Position numbers and translations under genes: made by a program. From CAIURC01 sp043777315 (GTDB taxonomy: Bacteria > Verrucomicrobiota > Verrucomicrobiia > Chthoniobacterales > Chthoniobacteraceae), in contig JAYVPW010000066.1 of the NCBI GenBank assembly GCA_043777315.1, forward strand, positions 8,272-72,271: a DNA stretch of 64,000 nucleotides, read 5' to 3'. Within the stretch, counting starts at the first letter, position 1. Every line of letters starts with the position of its first letter. Under the pieces are notes generated by a model. It saw only the letters and a list, made by a program, of their open reading frames with translations. It had not been told where the DNA came from and did no database searches. Positions 22,531 through 30,335 of the stretch are shown here, in pieces.

Positions 22531-23562
22531 TTACGAGCCCATGCCGTCCTCGAAACTGCCGCCGGCGGGGGCGATGAGGAGGTGGTCGCAGACGAAGGCG
22601 ATGCCGTTGGCGCTGGTCGTGTCGAGGTCGCGGTGGGCGCTCTCGGCTTCGACGACGAGGGGCGCGGTTTTGGTGCCGTGGAGTTGGCAGTAACGGCTCG
22701 GGTAGCCGACCATGAGGAGCAGTTCGACGTAGCGGCTCATGTTGAGGTCGCCGCTCGGCAGGTCGGTGAATTGCATGGCGCGGCCGGGCCAGTTCGGCTC
22801 CATCGTGCGGAGCGGGAAGCCGGTGCGGATGGTGAAGTTTTTCACGTGCGCGGCGAAGATGCGCGGGCCGACTTTGAGGAAGCGGGTCTCCCAGCTTTCG
22901 CCTTCCCAGCAGTGCGACGGGTCGGCATTGACGCCGAGCGTTTCGTCGCCGTCGCAGATGGAGACGAGCATGTTGAAATCATCCGCGGTCATCGCCGCGG
23001 TGCCGGGGTGGATTTCGTGGCAAAGCTTGATCCCGAGCTGCCGCGCGTGATCGCGAATCTTCTGCGTTTTCGTGACGAAACGCTCCTTGCCTTCGGCGAT
23101 CAAATCGTAGCCTGGACCGGCCCAGAAGCCCCACGGATAGCCGGTCGCCAGCTCCCAGCCGAACGCCGTGCCCCAGAACATCGGCAGCACTTTCAAGCCG
23201 AGCTCCGCCGTGAGATCGAGCAACTCGAGGACGTATTTTTCCGCCCACGCTTCGATCGCGTCGGTCGAGGTTTTCGCGACGCTTTCCGGGATGAAAGACC
23301 GGATTGTCGGCGAACCGGTCCACGCGGTCGTGTGGACCCAAATCGGGCAATGCGCGCTGATGCCGTCGATCAGCATCCCGGCTTTCTCAAAGGTGTCGCG
23401 GATCGTTTTCGCCGACTTAAAACCGTCGCCTTCCTGCAGCATGTAATTGCTCGGCTGCGCGCCGCTCGCGCCGGAGTTTTTGGCGTAAGCGAGGAAGTCG
23501 GCGAGCGATTTTGCGCCGTGCTGCGCGCCTTCGATCGATGCGTGGAAACAAGAGGTGGCCAT
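22531..23562 (-). CDS. Sugar phosphate isomerase/epimerase (xylose isomerase-like TIM barrel)
   Basis: 343 residues. It shows the pattern of AP-endonuclease-2/xylose isomerase-like TIM barrels: a GLKVLPMFWG strand, KLCHEIHPGT with a likely metal-binding Glu and His, GVNADPSHCWEGESW with Asp and His, and FAAHVKNFTI with another His. These residues typically bind a divalent metal in enzymes that isomerise or epimerise sugars. The actual substrate cannot be inferred. It is monocistronic, divergent from hpt. There is no signal peptide, so it is cytoplasmic. Confidence 0.82.
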   Translation of the reverse strand: MATSCFHASIEGAQHGAKSLADFLAYAKNSGASGAQPSNYMLQEGDGFKSAKTIRDTFEKAGMLIDGISAHCPIWVHTTAWTGSPTIRSFIPESVAKTSTDAIEAWAEKYVLELLDLTAELGLKVLPMFWGTAFGWELATGYPWGFWAGPGYDLIAEGKERFVTKTQKIRDHARQLGIKLCHEIHPGTAAMTADDFNMLVSICDGDETLGVNADPSHCWEGESWETRFLKVGPRIFAAHVKNFTIRTGFPLRTMEPNWPGRAMQFTDLPSGDLNMSRYVELLLMVGYPSRYCQLHGTKTAPLVVEAESAHRDLDTTSANGIAFVCDHLLIAPAGGSFEDGMGS

Positions 23563-23688
23563 GATTTGCGGGAGGTTGTGGGGTTGTGAAATCGGGGGCT
23601 TGGGAATAGCGACTCAGCGCGGGTGGGGGAAGATTTTTCAGCCGCGAAATCCGTTTCCTCCGCGCCCGCCGGCGACTAAACCGTGCGG

Positions 23689-24234
23689 ATGCTGGCCGAC
23701 GTCGAACGCATCCTTTTTCATGAGCAAACCATCCTCAGCCGGCTCGACGAAATCGCTCGTGAAATCACGGACGCGTATCGCGAAAAAGACCTGACGATCA
23801 TCGCGGTTTTGAATGGCTCGCTCATCTTCACCGCGGACCTGCTGCGCCGCATCCCGCTGCCGCTGAAGCTCGATTGCCTCAGCGTCTCCAGCTACCACGG
23901 CGGCACGGAAAGCACGGGCACGGTGACCTTCGATCAGCTCTCGCTCCCGGAGATCGACGGGCGGCACGTGCTCATCGTGGACGACATCCTCGACAGCGGG
24001 CGCACGCTCCACGCGATCTGCGGAAAACTGCGCGCCGAGGCGGCGCCATTGAGCGTGAAAATTTGCGTGCTGCTGCGGAAGAAAAAGGAGCGCGCCGAGG
24101 AGATGGAAGCGGACTGGGTCGGCTTCGAAATCGGCGATGAATTCGTGATCGGATACGGCCTCGATTTCGACGAGCGGTATCGCAATCTGCCGTTCGTCGG
24201 CGTGTTGCGTGGCGACCTTTTTTGCGCCGGGTAG
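23689..24234 (+). CDS. hpt: Hypoxanthine phosphoribosyltransferase
   Basis: 181 residues from the ATG at 23689; a GTG two codons earlier (23683) is equally possible and no ribosome-binding site decides. The PRPP-binding loop is HVLIVDDILDSGRTL, and the flexible-loop region SSYHGGTESTG and the strand LTIIAVLNGSLIFTADLLRR match the HPRT family. The enzyme salvages hypoxanthine and guanine to IMP and GMP. The gene runs into a convergent partner, with only 7 bp between its stop and that of the prenyltransferase-repeat gene. Confidence 0.93.
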   Translation: MLADVERILFHEQTILSRLDEIAREITDAYREKDLTIIAVLNGSLIFTADLLRRIPLPLKLDCLSVSSYHGGTESTGTVTFDQLSLPEIDGRHVLIVDDILDSGRTLHAICGKLRAEAAPLSVKICVLLRKKKERAEEMEADWVGFEIGDEFVIGYGLDFDERYRNLPFVGVLRGDLFCAG

Positions 24235-24241
24235 CGGCGGC

Positions 24242-25387
24242 TTACAGCCCGCGGTAAATCAGCTCGAGCGAGAGGACGCCGTAGCTGGTCACGAGCACGG
24301 CGTCTTTCTCCATCCAGCGGCCGGTGTCGTTCACCCACGAGCCGTCGGTTTGCTGGAGGTCGAGGAGCTTCTTCGTGACCGCCGGGCGCCAGTCGATCTT
24401 CTTCCCATCGGCGAGCGTGAGCTGATCGATGCCCGCCGCCGTGAGGCCTTTGGTCATCAGGTGCAGGTAATAATAGAATCCCGCGCGGCCCATCCCCGGG
24501 TTCTCGTCGAGCGTGTAATTCTTCGTGAGCCAGTCGAGCGCCGCAGTCACGCGCTGATCGTCCTTTTTTACGTCCGCGAAAATGAAGCTGAGCAGCCCCG
24601 CGTAAGTCATGCTGCCGTAGCTCCGCAGCGCCTTCGGCCCCTCCGCCGGGTCGGCGTTGCTGAAGCCGGGGTAGTAAATGAAGCCGCCCTGATCCACGGC
24701 CTCCGCGCTCCCTTTCGGGTTCGTCGCGGTGAGATTCTGCGTCCGCGAAATGAAGTCGATCGCCGCCTTCCAGTTGAGGTCGTCTTTCGCCGCGATCTCC
24801 ACGGTCGGGCGCGCGGCGCGGTAGGCGCGGAGGGCTTCGAGGCCGATGAGCGTGTTGTCGAGGTCGGGATGTGCGCGCTTTGGACTGACGCCCGTCACGC
24901 CGTATCCGATGCCGCCGTCGAGCGACTCGCTGGCCATTCCTTTCGCCTGCTGCCCGACGATGAAGGCGCGCGCTTTCGTGATCAGCGGCTCGTCTTTCGC
25001 GTCGCCCGTCGCGAGCAGCGCGGTGAGCGCGAGCGACGTGTTGTAGTTGGAAAGTCCCTTGCCATAGATCCCGCCATCCGCCTGCGCATGCGCCCGGATG
25101 AAGTCGTATCCCTTCGCCAAAAACGGCTCGCCTGCGCTGCGATATTTTCCGCTCGGCTCGCGGTGAAACGCCATCAGCGGCAGCGCCGTCAGCGCTGGAT
25201 GCTCTTCGCTCGACCACCAGCCCTCGGGCTTCTGCTGCGTCTTCAGAAAGGCCAGCCCCTTGTCGATCGCGAGCTGCACTTCATTGCGCAGCGAGACGTT
25301 CTCGGGCTTGCGGGCGATTGGCTCGTCGGCGCGGTTGAAGGAAAATGCGAGGAGGGTGGGCAGCAGGATGGTGAGGATTCTTTTCAT
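24242..25387 (-). CDS. Exported prenyltransferase/squalene-oxidase-repeat protein
   Basis: 381 residues from the ATG at 25387, which begins a good signal peptide (MKRILTILLPTLLAFSFN). The body is built of alpha-alpha barrel repeats of the prenyltransferase/squalene cyclase fold: LAFLKTQQKPEGWWSSEEH, AQADGGIYGKGLSNYNTS, LLDLQQTDGSWVNDTGRW, where the QxxxGxW-type motif is clear. The DxDD motif of true squalene cyclases is not seen, so it is probably not a cyclase; related exported proteins in planctomycetes and verrucomicrobia are of unknown function. It lies 99 bp downstream of a YdjY-domain gene on the same strand and probably shares its transcript. Confidence 0.8.
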   Translation of the reverse strand: MKRILTILLPTLLAFSFNRADEPIARKPENVSLRNEVQLAIDKGLAFLKTQQKPEGWWSSEEHPALTALPLMAFHREPSGKYRSAGEPFLAKGYDFIRAHAQADGGIYGKGLSNYNTSLALTALLATGDAKDEPLITKARAFIVGQQAKGMASESLDGGIGYGVTGVSPKRAHPDLDNTLIGLEALRAYRAARPTVEIAAKDDLNWKAAIDFISRTQNLTATNPKGSAEAVDQGGFIYYPGFSNADPAEGPKALRSYGSMTYAGLLSFIFADVKKDDQRVTAALDWLTKNYTLDENPGMGRAGFYYYLHLMTKGLTAAGIDQLTLADGKKIDWRPAVTKKLLDLQQTDGSWVNDTGRWMEKDAVLVTSYGVLSLELIYRGL

Positions 25388-25486
25388 GGCGGAGAGTTTT
25401 CGGGATGCCTCACGCAAAGGTCGCGGAGGCCGCGAAGGAATGACAACCCCTTGCGTCCTTGGCGTCCTTGGCGTGAGGCACAGAAT

Positions 25487-26206
25487 TCATTTCTTCGGAA
25501 CTCCGAGATGGATGGCGACCTCCACCGGCGTCTCGCGGGGTGGCACGGCTTTCTTGTTCGGCTCCCAAATCTGGTCGTTGTCGTTGCCCTTGCGCGGGTT
25601 GTTGATCAGCGCCGACGGGTTCGTCACCAGCGCCGCGAAGCACCCCTCCACCTGCGCCAAAAACTTATCCTCCGCAAACATCGACCCCGTATAAATCCAC
25701 GGCCCCCGCGCCGCCGCCATCTTCGTCCCCGTATTCAGCACCCAGTCCTCGATCGCCGCCGACTTCTCCTCCCCTCCCGCCTTCCACGTCACCGTCATCG
25801 TCAACGCATCGCCCTTCAGCCGCGGCGCATGCTTCAGATACTCCGCATCGATCTGCCCCGACGGCGCATCCGCGGCGGCGGGAGCGAGGATGCCCGCGCC
25901 TTTGGCCCCGAGCAGGAGCATGCAAAAATGCAGGTCGGTCGGCTGCACCTCCGTCACCAGCAGGCTCTCGTGCGTGCTCCCTTGCTTCGTCACGAGCAGG
26001 TATTCGATGTTCCCCTCGTCCATGTTGACCGCGGCAGAAAAGGTCACCGTGTTCGTATTCTTGTCGAGGTGCAGCTTGCCGATCCGATACACGCCCGGGC
26101 TCAGCTCCTCCATCGCCGGTTTCGCGGCATCCTCCGCTTTCGCGGAAACGAGCGGCATCATCGACAGCACGAGCGCGACGAGCGATCGGAGCAGGGGAGA
26201 AGTCAT
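25487..26206 (-). CDS. Exported YdjY-domain protein
   Basis: 239 residues from the ATG at 26206, giving the signal peptide MTSPLLRSLVALVLSMM with an ASA-like SAKA cleavage region. The mature protein matches the YdjY pattern: SPGVYRIGKLHLDKNTNTV, IEYLLVTKQGSTHESLLVT, TDLHFCMLLLG and the terminal WIYTGSMF. YdjY in E. coli is linked to an iron-sulfur operon but its role is unknown. Here it is upstream of an exported prenyltransferase-repeat protein, a pairing that suggests a shared extracytoplasmic function. A family B repeat lies between it and pyrC. Confidence 0.8.
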   Translation of the reverse strand: MTSPLLRSLVALVLSMMPLVSAKAEDAAKPAMEELSPGVYRIGKLHLDKNTNTVTFSAAVNMDEGNIEYLLVTKQGSTHESLLVTEVQPTDLHFCMLLLGAKGAGILAPAAADAPSGQIDAEYLKHAPRLKGDALTMTVTWKAGGEEKSAAIEDWVLNTGTKMAAARGPWIYTGSMFAEDKFLAQVEGCFAALVTNPSALINNPRKGNDNDQIWEPNKKAVPPRETPVEVAIHLGVPKK

Positions 26207-26296
26207 TGGGGAGAAGGTCGAAGTGGGACGCTGAGTGAACATGATACGGACGAGATCGGATTTCGTTAGGCCGTGCGGCTGGAGAAATCAATTTCC

Positions 26297-26429
26297 GTCA
26301 TCCTGAGCGCAGCGCAGCGGAGTCGAAGGACCTCTTACTTATCCCCTCCCCGAGGCGCACGCGTATCGGGGGAGAAGTAAGAGGTCCTTCGACTGCGTTC
26401 CGCTGGCGCTCCACTTCGCTCAGGATGAC
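26297..26429. repeat. Family B intergenic palindromic repeat, copy 2
   Basis: About 133 bp: GTCATCCTGAGCGCAGCG at the left, CTCAGGATGAC at the right, inner arms GAAGGACCTCTTACTT / AAGTAAGAGGTCCTTC around a centre different from those of the other copies. It lies just downstream of pyrC and upstream of the YdjY gene. Confidence 0.85.
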
Positions 26430-26449
26430 GGGCTTTTTGCCGCCGCGAT

Positions 26450-27772
26450 TCACAGCTTCCACACCGTTTTCCCCGCCACGATCGTCCGCACCGCGCGGCC
26501 TTTCAGCTCCCAGCCGTGGAAGGGCGTATTCCGGCTCAACGACGCGCTCGCATTCCGGTCCACCGTCCACTCCAGATTCGGGTCGATCAGCGTCACATCC
26601 GCCGCCGCGCCCACCGTCAGCGTCCCCCGATCCAAGCCGAGCAACCGCGCCGGCTCCACCGTCAGCATCGCGATCAGCCGTGGCACCGAGATCGCCCGCT
26701 TCTTGTGAACGAGGATGTCCATGAACAGACCCAGCTCCGTCTCCAGTCCTAGAATCCCAAACGGCGCGACATCGAACTCCACCTCCTTCTCATACGCGCA
26801 ATGCGGCGCGTGATCGCTCGCCAGCACCGTGATCGTCCCGTCCGCGATCCCCCCGACCAGCGCCTCGATGTCCCGCTCCGTCCGCAGCGGCGGATTCATT
26901 TTAAAATTCGTATCGAACCCCCGCAGCGACTCATCCGTCAGCGCGATGTGATGCGGACAAACCTCGCCGCTCAGCTTCACCCCGCGCCCCCGCGCCTCCC
27001 GCAAAATCCGCACACTCCCCGCCGCGCTCAAATGCTGGCAGTGGATCGGCGAATCGCACAACTCCGCCAGCAGCGCATTCCGCTGCACGATGATTTCCTC
27101 CCCCGCCGCCGGCCATCCCGGCAGCCCCAGCACCGTCGAGACAAAGCCCTCATGCATCACCCCTTTCCCCACCAAATCGTAGTCCTGGCAATGATCCATC
27201 ACCACCAGCCCAAACATCCGCGCATACTCCACCGCCCGCCGCATCACCTCGTGGTTTTGAATGCAGTGCCCGTCATCCGTCAGCGCCACGATCCCCGCCT
27301 TCCGCATCGACCCGATCGGCGCGAGTTCCTCCCCGGCGATCCCTTTCGTCAGCGCCCCTGCGGGGAAAATGTTCACGCAAGCCTCCGCCCGCGCCTTCTC
27401 CAGAATCCACGTCACCACACTCGGCGAATCGATCGCCGGCGACGTATTCGGCATACAGACCACACTCGTAAAGCCCCCCCCCGCCGCCGCCCGTGCCCCA
27501 CTCGCCATCGTCTCCTTCGCCGACTGCCCCGGCTCGCGGAAATGCACATGCAGATCGATCAACCCCGGCGCCACCACCAGCCCCGTCGCATCGATCTCCC
27601 GCATCTCTTCCTCCCCCCCGTTCGACGTTCGACGTTCGACGTTCGACGTTCGACGTTCAGCCGCCGCAGGCTCCCCCGCGATCCGTCCATCCACGATCCA
27701 AAGATCACCCACCTCATCCCGTCCATTCGCCGGGTCGATGATCCGTCCGTTGCGCAGAAGAGTGGTGCTCAT
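26450..27772 (-). CDS. pyrC: Dihydroorotase (type I)
   Basis: 440 residues from the ATG at 27772. It catalyses cyclisation of carbamoyl aspartate in pyrimidine synthesis. Metal-binding and signature motifs are in order: LIDLHVHFREPG, LTDDGHCIQ, VMDHCQDYD, IHCQHLSAAGS, ASDHAPHC, and NPPLRTERDIEAL. Length and motif spacing fit the type I enzyme. The region around residues 38-51 (AAERRTSNVERRTSN) is an insertion relative to other dihydroorotases, encoded by a 7-bp tandem repeat; the family normally passes from a short loop to the IDATGLVVAPG strand there. It is separated from pyrB/pyrR by an exported-protein gene on the other strand. Confidence 0.95.
   Translation of the reverse strand: MSTTLLRNGRIIDPANGRDEVGDLWIVDGRIAGEPAAAERRTSNVERRTSNGGEEEMREIDATGLVVAPGLIDLHVHFREPGQSAKETMASGARAAAGGGFTSVVCMPNTSPAIDSPSVVTWILEKARAEACVNIFPAGALTKGIAGEELAPIGSMRKAGIVALTDDGHCIQNHEVMRRAVEYARMFGLVVMDHCQDYDLVGKGVMHEGFVSTVLGLPGWPAAGEEIIVQRNALLAELCDSPIHCQHLSAAGSVRILREARGRGVKLSGEVCPHHIALTDESLRGFDTNFKMNPPLRTERDIEALVGGIADGTITVLASDHAPHCAYEKEVEFDVAPFGILGLETELGLFMDILVHKKRAISVPRLIAMLTVEPARLLGLDRGTLTVGAAADVTLIDPNLEWTVDRNASASLSRNTPFHGWELKGRAVRTIVAGKTVWKL
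27621..27655. repeat. Heptanucleotide tandem repeat inside pyrC
   Basis: Five perfect copies of TTCGACG on the plus strand (CGTCGAA on the coding strand), followed by a partial copy. It encodes ERRTSNV-type repeats in the pyrC frame. Because the unit is 7 bp, gain or loss of one or two copies would shift the pyrC frame; three copies would keep it. Confidence 0.85.
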
Positions 27773-28230
27773 TGGGATTTTCGGAGCGCGTCGTATCCGC
27801 GTTCGGCGGGGAAAACAAGACATCGCCCACGCCCGCGGCAACCGTGCCGAAGCCGCCGCCCTGCGCGCGAATCAGGACGGAACTCCCAAAGGTTGTCCAC
27901 ATGCCGAGGGCAAGGGTCGTGGCTCAGTTTGTACGCAATCGGCCGCGGAAGACGGGCGTCCCGCCTGTCTTCCGCAAAATCCGCCACCACCAGGGAAGGG
28001 GGGTTGGCTCATTCGTTTCGGACCTGATTCGAAAATGTGCCGGAAGTCGGAAACGACCGCGGATTTCGCGGATGGCGCGCGTGGCGACAACGAACCGAGT
28101 CCCCACCCGAAAGGGAGTTCACGGACCCGCCTCCTTTCGCCCCCGCACCGGCCCGCGCGCGCCGCTCTCTTCCTCGTTCACGGGTCTGTCAATTTGACCT
28201 GACCCCGTCCTCGTTGTTGATGCTGCGCGC
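27773..28230. other. 458-bp non-coding stretch with a hairpin
   Basis: No supportable gene. It contains a 31-bp palindrome at 27945-27975 (GCGGAAGACGGGCG / CGCCTGTCTTCCGC, one mismatch) sharing the GGCGTCCCGCC core of other repeats. The near-palindrome GTCAATTTGAC, followed by CTGACCCC, lies 33 bp before the 28231 start. The space must contain the promoters of pyrC (leftward) and the exported protein (rightward). Confidence 0.5.
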
Positions 28231-28908
28231 ATGAAGATTCGCATCGTTGCCGCCATCGAAATTCTGGAAGCCCGCATCGCGCCGGCGGCGGTGTTCGTCA
28301 GCCCGACCACCGCGACTTACGACGACGCGGACGGCGATCATGTGACGGTGAAATTTACCAAGCCGATCCTGACACCGGGAGTCGGCGGGAATGTGAACTC
28401 GGTACTCACGGAGAATGGCGCGGGGCTTTTTGTGATCAATCTCACCGGGCTCGCGGCGACGGGGACCGGTATTTCGGTGACGGCGCAGCTCGCGGGAAAT
28501 GGCGATGGATTTGCGAATGTGGGCTACGTCAACTCGGGCGGTCTCGCGCTCGGCGGTTCAGTCCTCGGAGGGAGCGGGGCGAATGGCGCGCAAATCTTCA
28601 GCCAGACAGGGATCGCGAGCGTCACGATCGGCGGCGATCTGCGCGGCGGCACGGCGGCGAACGCGGGCAGCGTCTTCTCGCACGGACCGATCGGCGCGGT
28701 GTCGGTCGGCGGCTCGGTCGTCGGCGGGACCGGGCCGGACAGCGGCGAAATTTCGGCCATCGGCGCGACGCTCGGCGGCAGCGATCACTTCGGCTTCGTG
28801 TCGCACGAAATCGGCGCGTTCAAACTCGGCGGCACGACCATCTCAACCGTCGGCATGGTCAACCACCCAATCGGCATCACCGGCGACGTGAACCTTCACG
28901 AAATCTAG
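28231..28908 (+). CDS. Exported Gly-rich protein with Verrucomicrobiota LEAR-type N-terminus
   Basis: 225 residues. The N-terminus MKIRIVAAIEILEARIAPAA resembles the short 'LEPR/LEAR' sorting-type motif found at the start of many extracellular proteins of Planctomycetota and Verrucomicrobiota; it is followed directly by a calcium-type beta-domain start (DDADGDHVTVKFT). The remainder is Gly/Ser/Val-rich with repeating beta units (VTIGGDLRGGTAANAG, VSVGGSVVGGTGPDSG), suggesting a right-handed beta-helix or similar surface structure. No enzymatic motif. It is transcribed opposite to the pyrimidine genes it separates and has 8 bp to the convergent LprI-like gene. Confidence 0.75.
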   Translation: MKIRIVAAIEILEARIAPAAVFVSPTTATYDDADGDHVTVKFTKPILTPGVGGNVNSVLTENGAGLFVINLTGLAATGTGISVTAQLAGNGDGFANVGYVNSGGLALGGSVLGGSGANGAQIFSQTGIASVTIGGDLRGGTAANAGSVFSHGPIGAVSVGGSVVGGTGPDSGEISAIGATLGGSDHFGFVSHEIGAFKLGGTTISTVGMVNHPIGITGDVNLHEI

Positions 28909-28916
28909 CCCGCCGT

Positions 28917-29279
28917 TTACTGCCCGGGCTTCAGCATTTGCCGGAGTTGCTTGATCCGCGCCCGCGTCAAGTCGGCCGCGACGCCAGAAACAATCATCGG
29001 CTCCATGCTGCCGCCGCGCGCTTCCTGGTCGGCTTGAAAATCGGCCTCGGCGTCGCGCCACACGACCCAAGCGCGCTGCACCGTCTTCAGTTTTTCGTGC
29101 CCTGCCGCGTCGAGCGTGGCGACCACTTTTTTGTAGATGCGGTTCAGCTCCGCGTCCGCCTTTTCAAAGTCCGCCCGCGCCGTCGCATTCATCTCGTGCT
29201 GACTCTGCGCCGCTGACTTCGCGACCGGAAACGCGAGCAGGAAGAGGAGCGCGAGCAGCCGCGGGAGCGTGTGATTCAT
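28917..29279 (-). CDS. Lysozyme inhibitor LprI-family protein
   Basis: 120 residues. A signal peptide (MNHTLPRLLALLFLLAFPVAKS, with an SAA-QS cleavage region) precedes a LprI-type domain: ADAELNRIYKKVVATLD, LKTVQRAWVVWRDAEADF, GGSMEPMI. These match the family pattern of ELN-x-x-Y and Q-R-x-W-x-x-x-R-D. Characterised members inhibit lysozyme or are periplasmic proteins of unknown role. The start codon overlaps the pyrB stop by four bases (ATGA), so it is cotranscribed with pyrB. The usual cysteines of LprI are absent, so inhibitor activity is uncertain. Confidence 0.8.
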   Translation of the reverse strand: MNHTLPRLLALLFLLAFPVAKSAAQSQHEMNATARADFEKADAELNRIYKKVVATLDAAGHEKLKTVQRAWVVWRDAEADFQADQEARGGSMEPMIVSGVAADLTRARIKQLRQMLKPGQ

Positions 29280-30235
29280 CCGGCCAAATTGCGCGCGCTG
29301 GCGCAGAGGTAGAGCACGGCCATCCGCACGGCGAGGCCGTTGGTGACTTGATCGAGGATCACCGACTGCGCGCTGTCGGCGAGGTCGCTGTCGATCTCCA
29401 CGCCGCGATTGACCGGCCCCGGATGCATGATCAGCGCGCCGGGTTTCAGCCGTTCCGCGCGCTTTTTCGTGAGCCCGAAAAGCGAGGTGTATTCGCCGAG
29501 GCTCGGGAAATATTCCTTCCGCTGCCGCTCGTGCTGGATGCGCAGAAGGTTCACGACATCGACCTCCGGCAGCACCGCGTCGAGGTCGTGCGTGACGGTG
29601 ACGCCCATCTCTTCAAACGCCCGCGGAACCAGCGTGCTCGGGCCGACGAGGGTGACGCGCGCGCCGAGTTTCAGCAGCGCGTGGATGTTCGAGCGCGCGA
29701 CGCGGCTGAACAAAATATCACCGATGATCGCGACGTGAATCCCCGCGATGCGCCCGAGCTTTTCGCGGATCGTGAACGTGTCGAGCAGCGCCTGCGTCGG
29801 GTGCTCGTGTGCCCCGTCGCCGGCGTTAATGATCGAGGCTTCGAGCCGCTCGGCGAGGAACTGCGACGCGCCCGCCGAGCTGTGCCGCAGCACGATGATG
29901 TCGGCGTGATTCGCCTCCAAAATCTGCGCGGTGTCTTTCAGCGTCTCGCCTTTCGTCAGGCTCGAGGTGCTCGCGGAAATGTTGATCACGTCCGCGCTCA
30001 AACGGATCGCCGCGAGCTCGAAAGAAGTCCGCGTCCGCGTGCTCGCCTCGACGAAAAAATTCACGAGCGTCTTGCCCCGCAAGGCCGGCACTTTCTTGAT
30101 CTCGCGCGTCCCGACCTGCTTGAAAGCGGACGCGGAATCGAGGATGTGCGTGATCTCCGCGGCGCTCAACGGCTCGATGCCGACGAGGTCTTTGCGGGTC
30201 CAGACCGCGGATTCTTTTTGGGCGGCGGGAGGCAT
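29276..30235 (-). CDS. pyrB: Aspartate carbamoyltransferase catalytic subunit
   Basis: 319 residues, the usual length. The carbamoyl-phosphate-binding motif STRTRTSFE (about residues 65-73) and the HPTQALLDTF motif are intact, as is LRHSSAGASQFLAE. It carries out the first committed step of pyrimidine synthesis. pyrR is directly upstream, separated by 100 bp holding a palindromic repeat; the LprI-like gene follows with a four-base overlap. No pyrI regulatory subunit is present, consistent with the PyrR-controlled type of operon. Confidence 0.96.
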   Translation of the reverse strand: MPPAAQKESAVWTRKDLVGIEPLSAAEITHILDSASAFKQVGTREIKKVPALRGKTLVNFFVEASTRTRTSFELAAIRLSADVINISASTSSLTKGETLKDTAQILEANHADIIVLRHSSAGASQFLAERLEASIINAGDGAHEHPTQALLDTFTIREKLGRIAGIHVAIIGDILFSRVARSNIHALLKLGARVTLVGPSTLVPRAFEEMGVTVTHDLDAVLPEVDVVNLLRIQHERQRKEYFPSLGEYTSLFGLTKKRAERLKPGALIMHPGPVNRGVEIDSDLADSAQSVILDQVTNGLAVRMAVLYLCASARNLAG

Positions 30236-30243
30236 TTTATTCG

Positions 30244-30326
30244 TCCACAGATTTCACAGATTTACACAGATTCGGAGAGCGGAGGAGGCGCAGAAAAAAT
30301 CTGTGAAAATCTGTGAAATCTGTGGA
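30244..30326. repeat. CAGATTT-type palindromic repeat between pyrR and pyrB
   Basis: TCCACAGATTTCACAGATTT on the left is mirrored by AAATCTGTGAAATCTGTGGA on the right, with a GC-rich centre. The arms themselves contain short direct repeats of CACAGATT. It is AT-richer than its surroundings and occupies almost the whole pyrR-pyrB gap, so the pyrB mRNA leader would carry a very stable stem. Confidence 0.85.
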
Positions 30327-30335
30327 TCAACTCCT

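Noticed and set aside
24209..26269. 686-codon plus-strand open frame across two minus-strand genes
   Set aside because: Covers the prenyltransferase-repeat and YdjY genes and their gap in antisense; no recognisable domain.
26298..26570. Small open frames through family B repeats
   Set aside because: They translate the palindrome (typical VILSEVERQRNAVEGPL-type product), a well-known spurious gene call.
27261..28202. 313-codon plus-strand frame over pyrC and the following gap
   Set aside because: Includes antisense pyrC and the heptamer repeat (FDVRRSTFDVRRSTF product); no domain.
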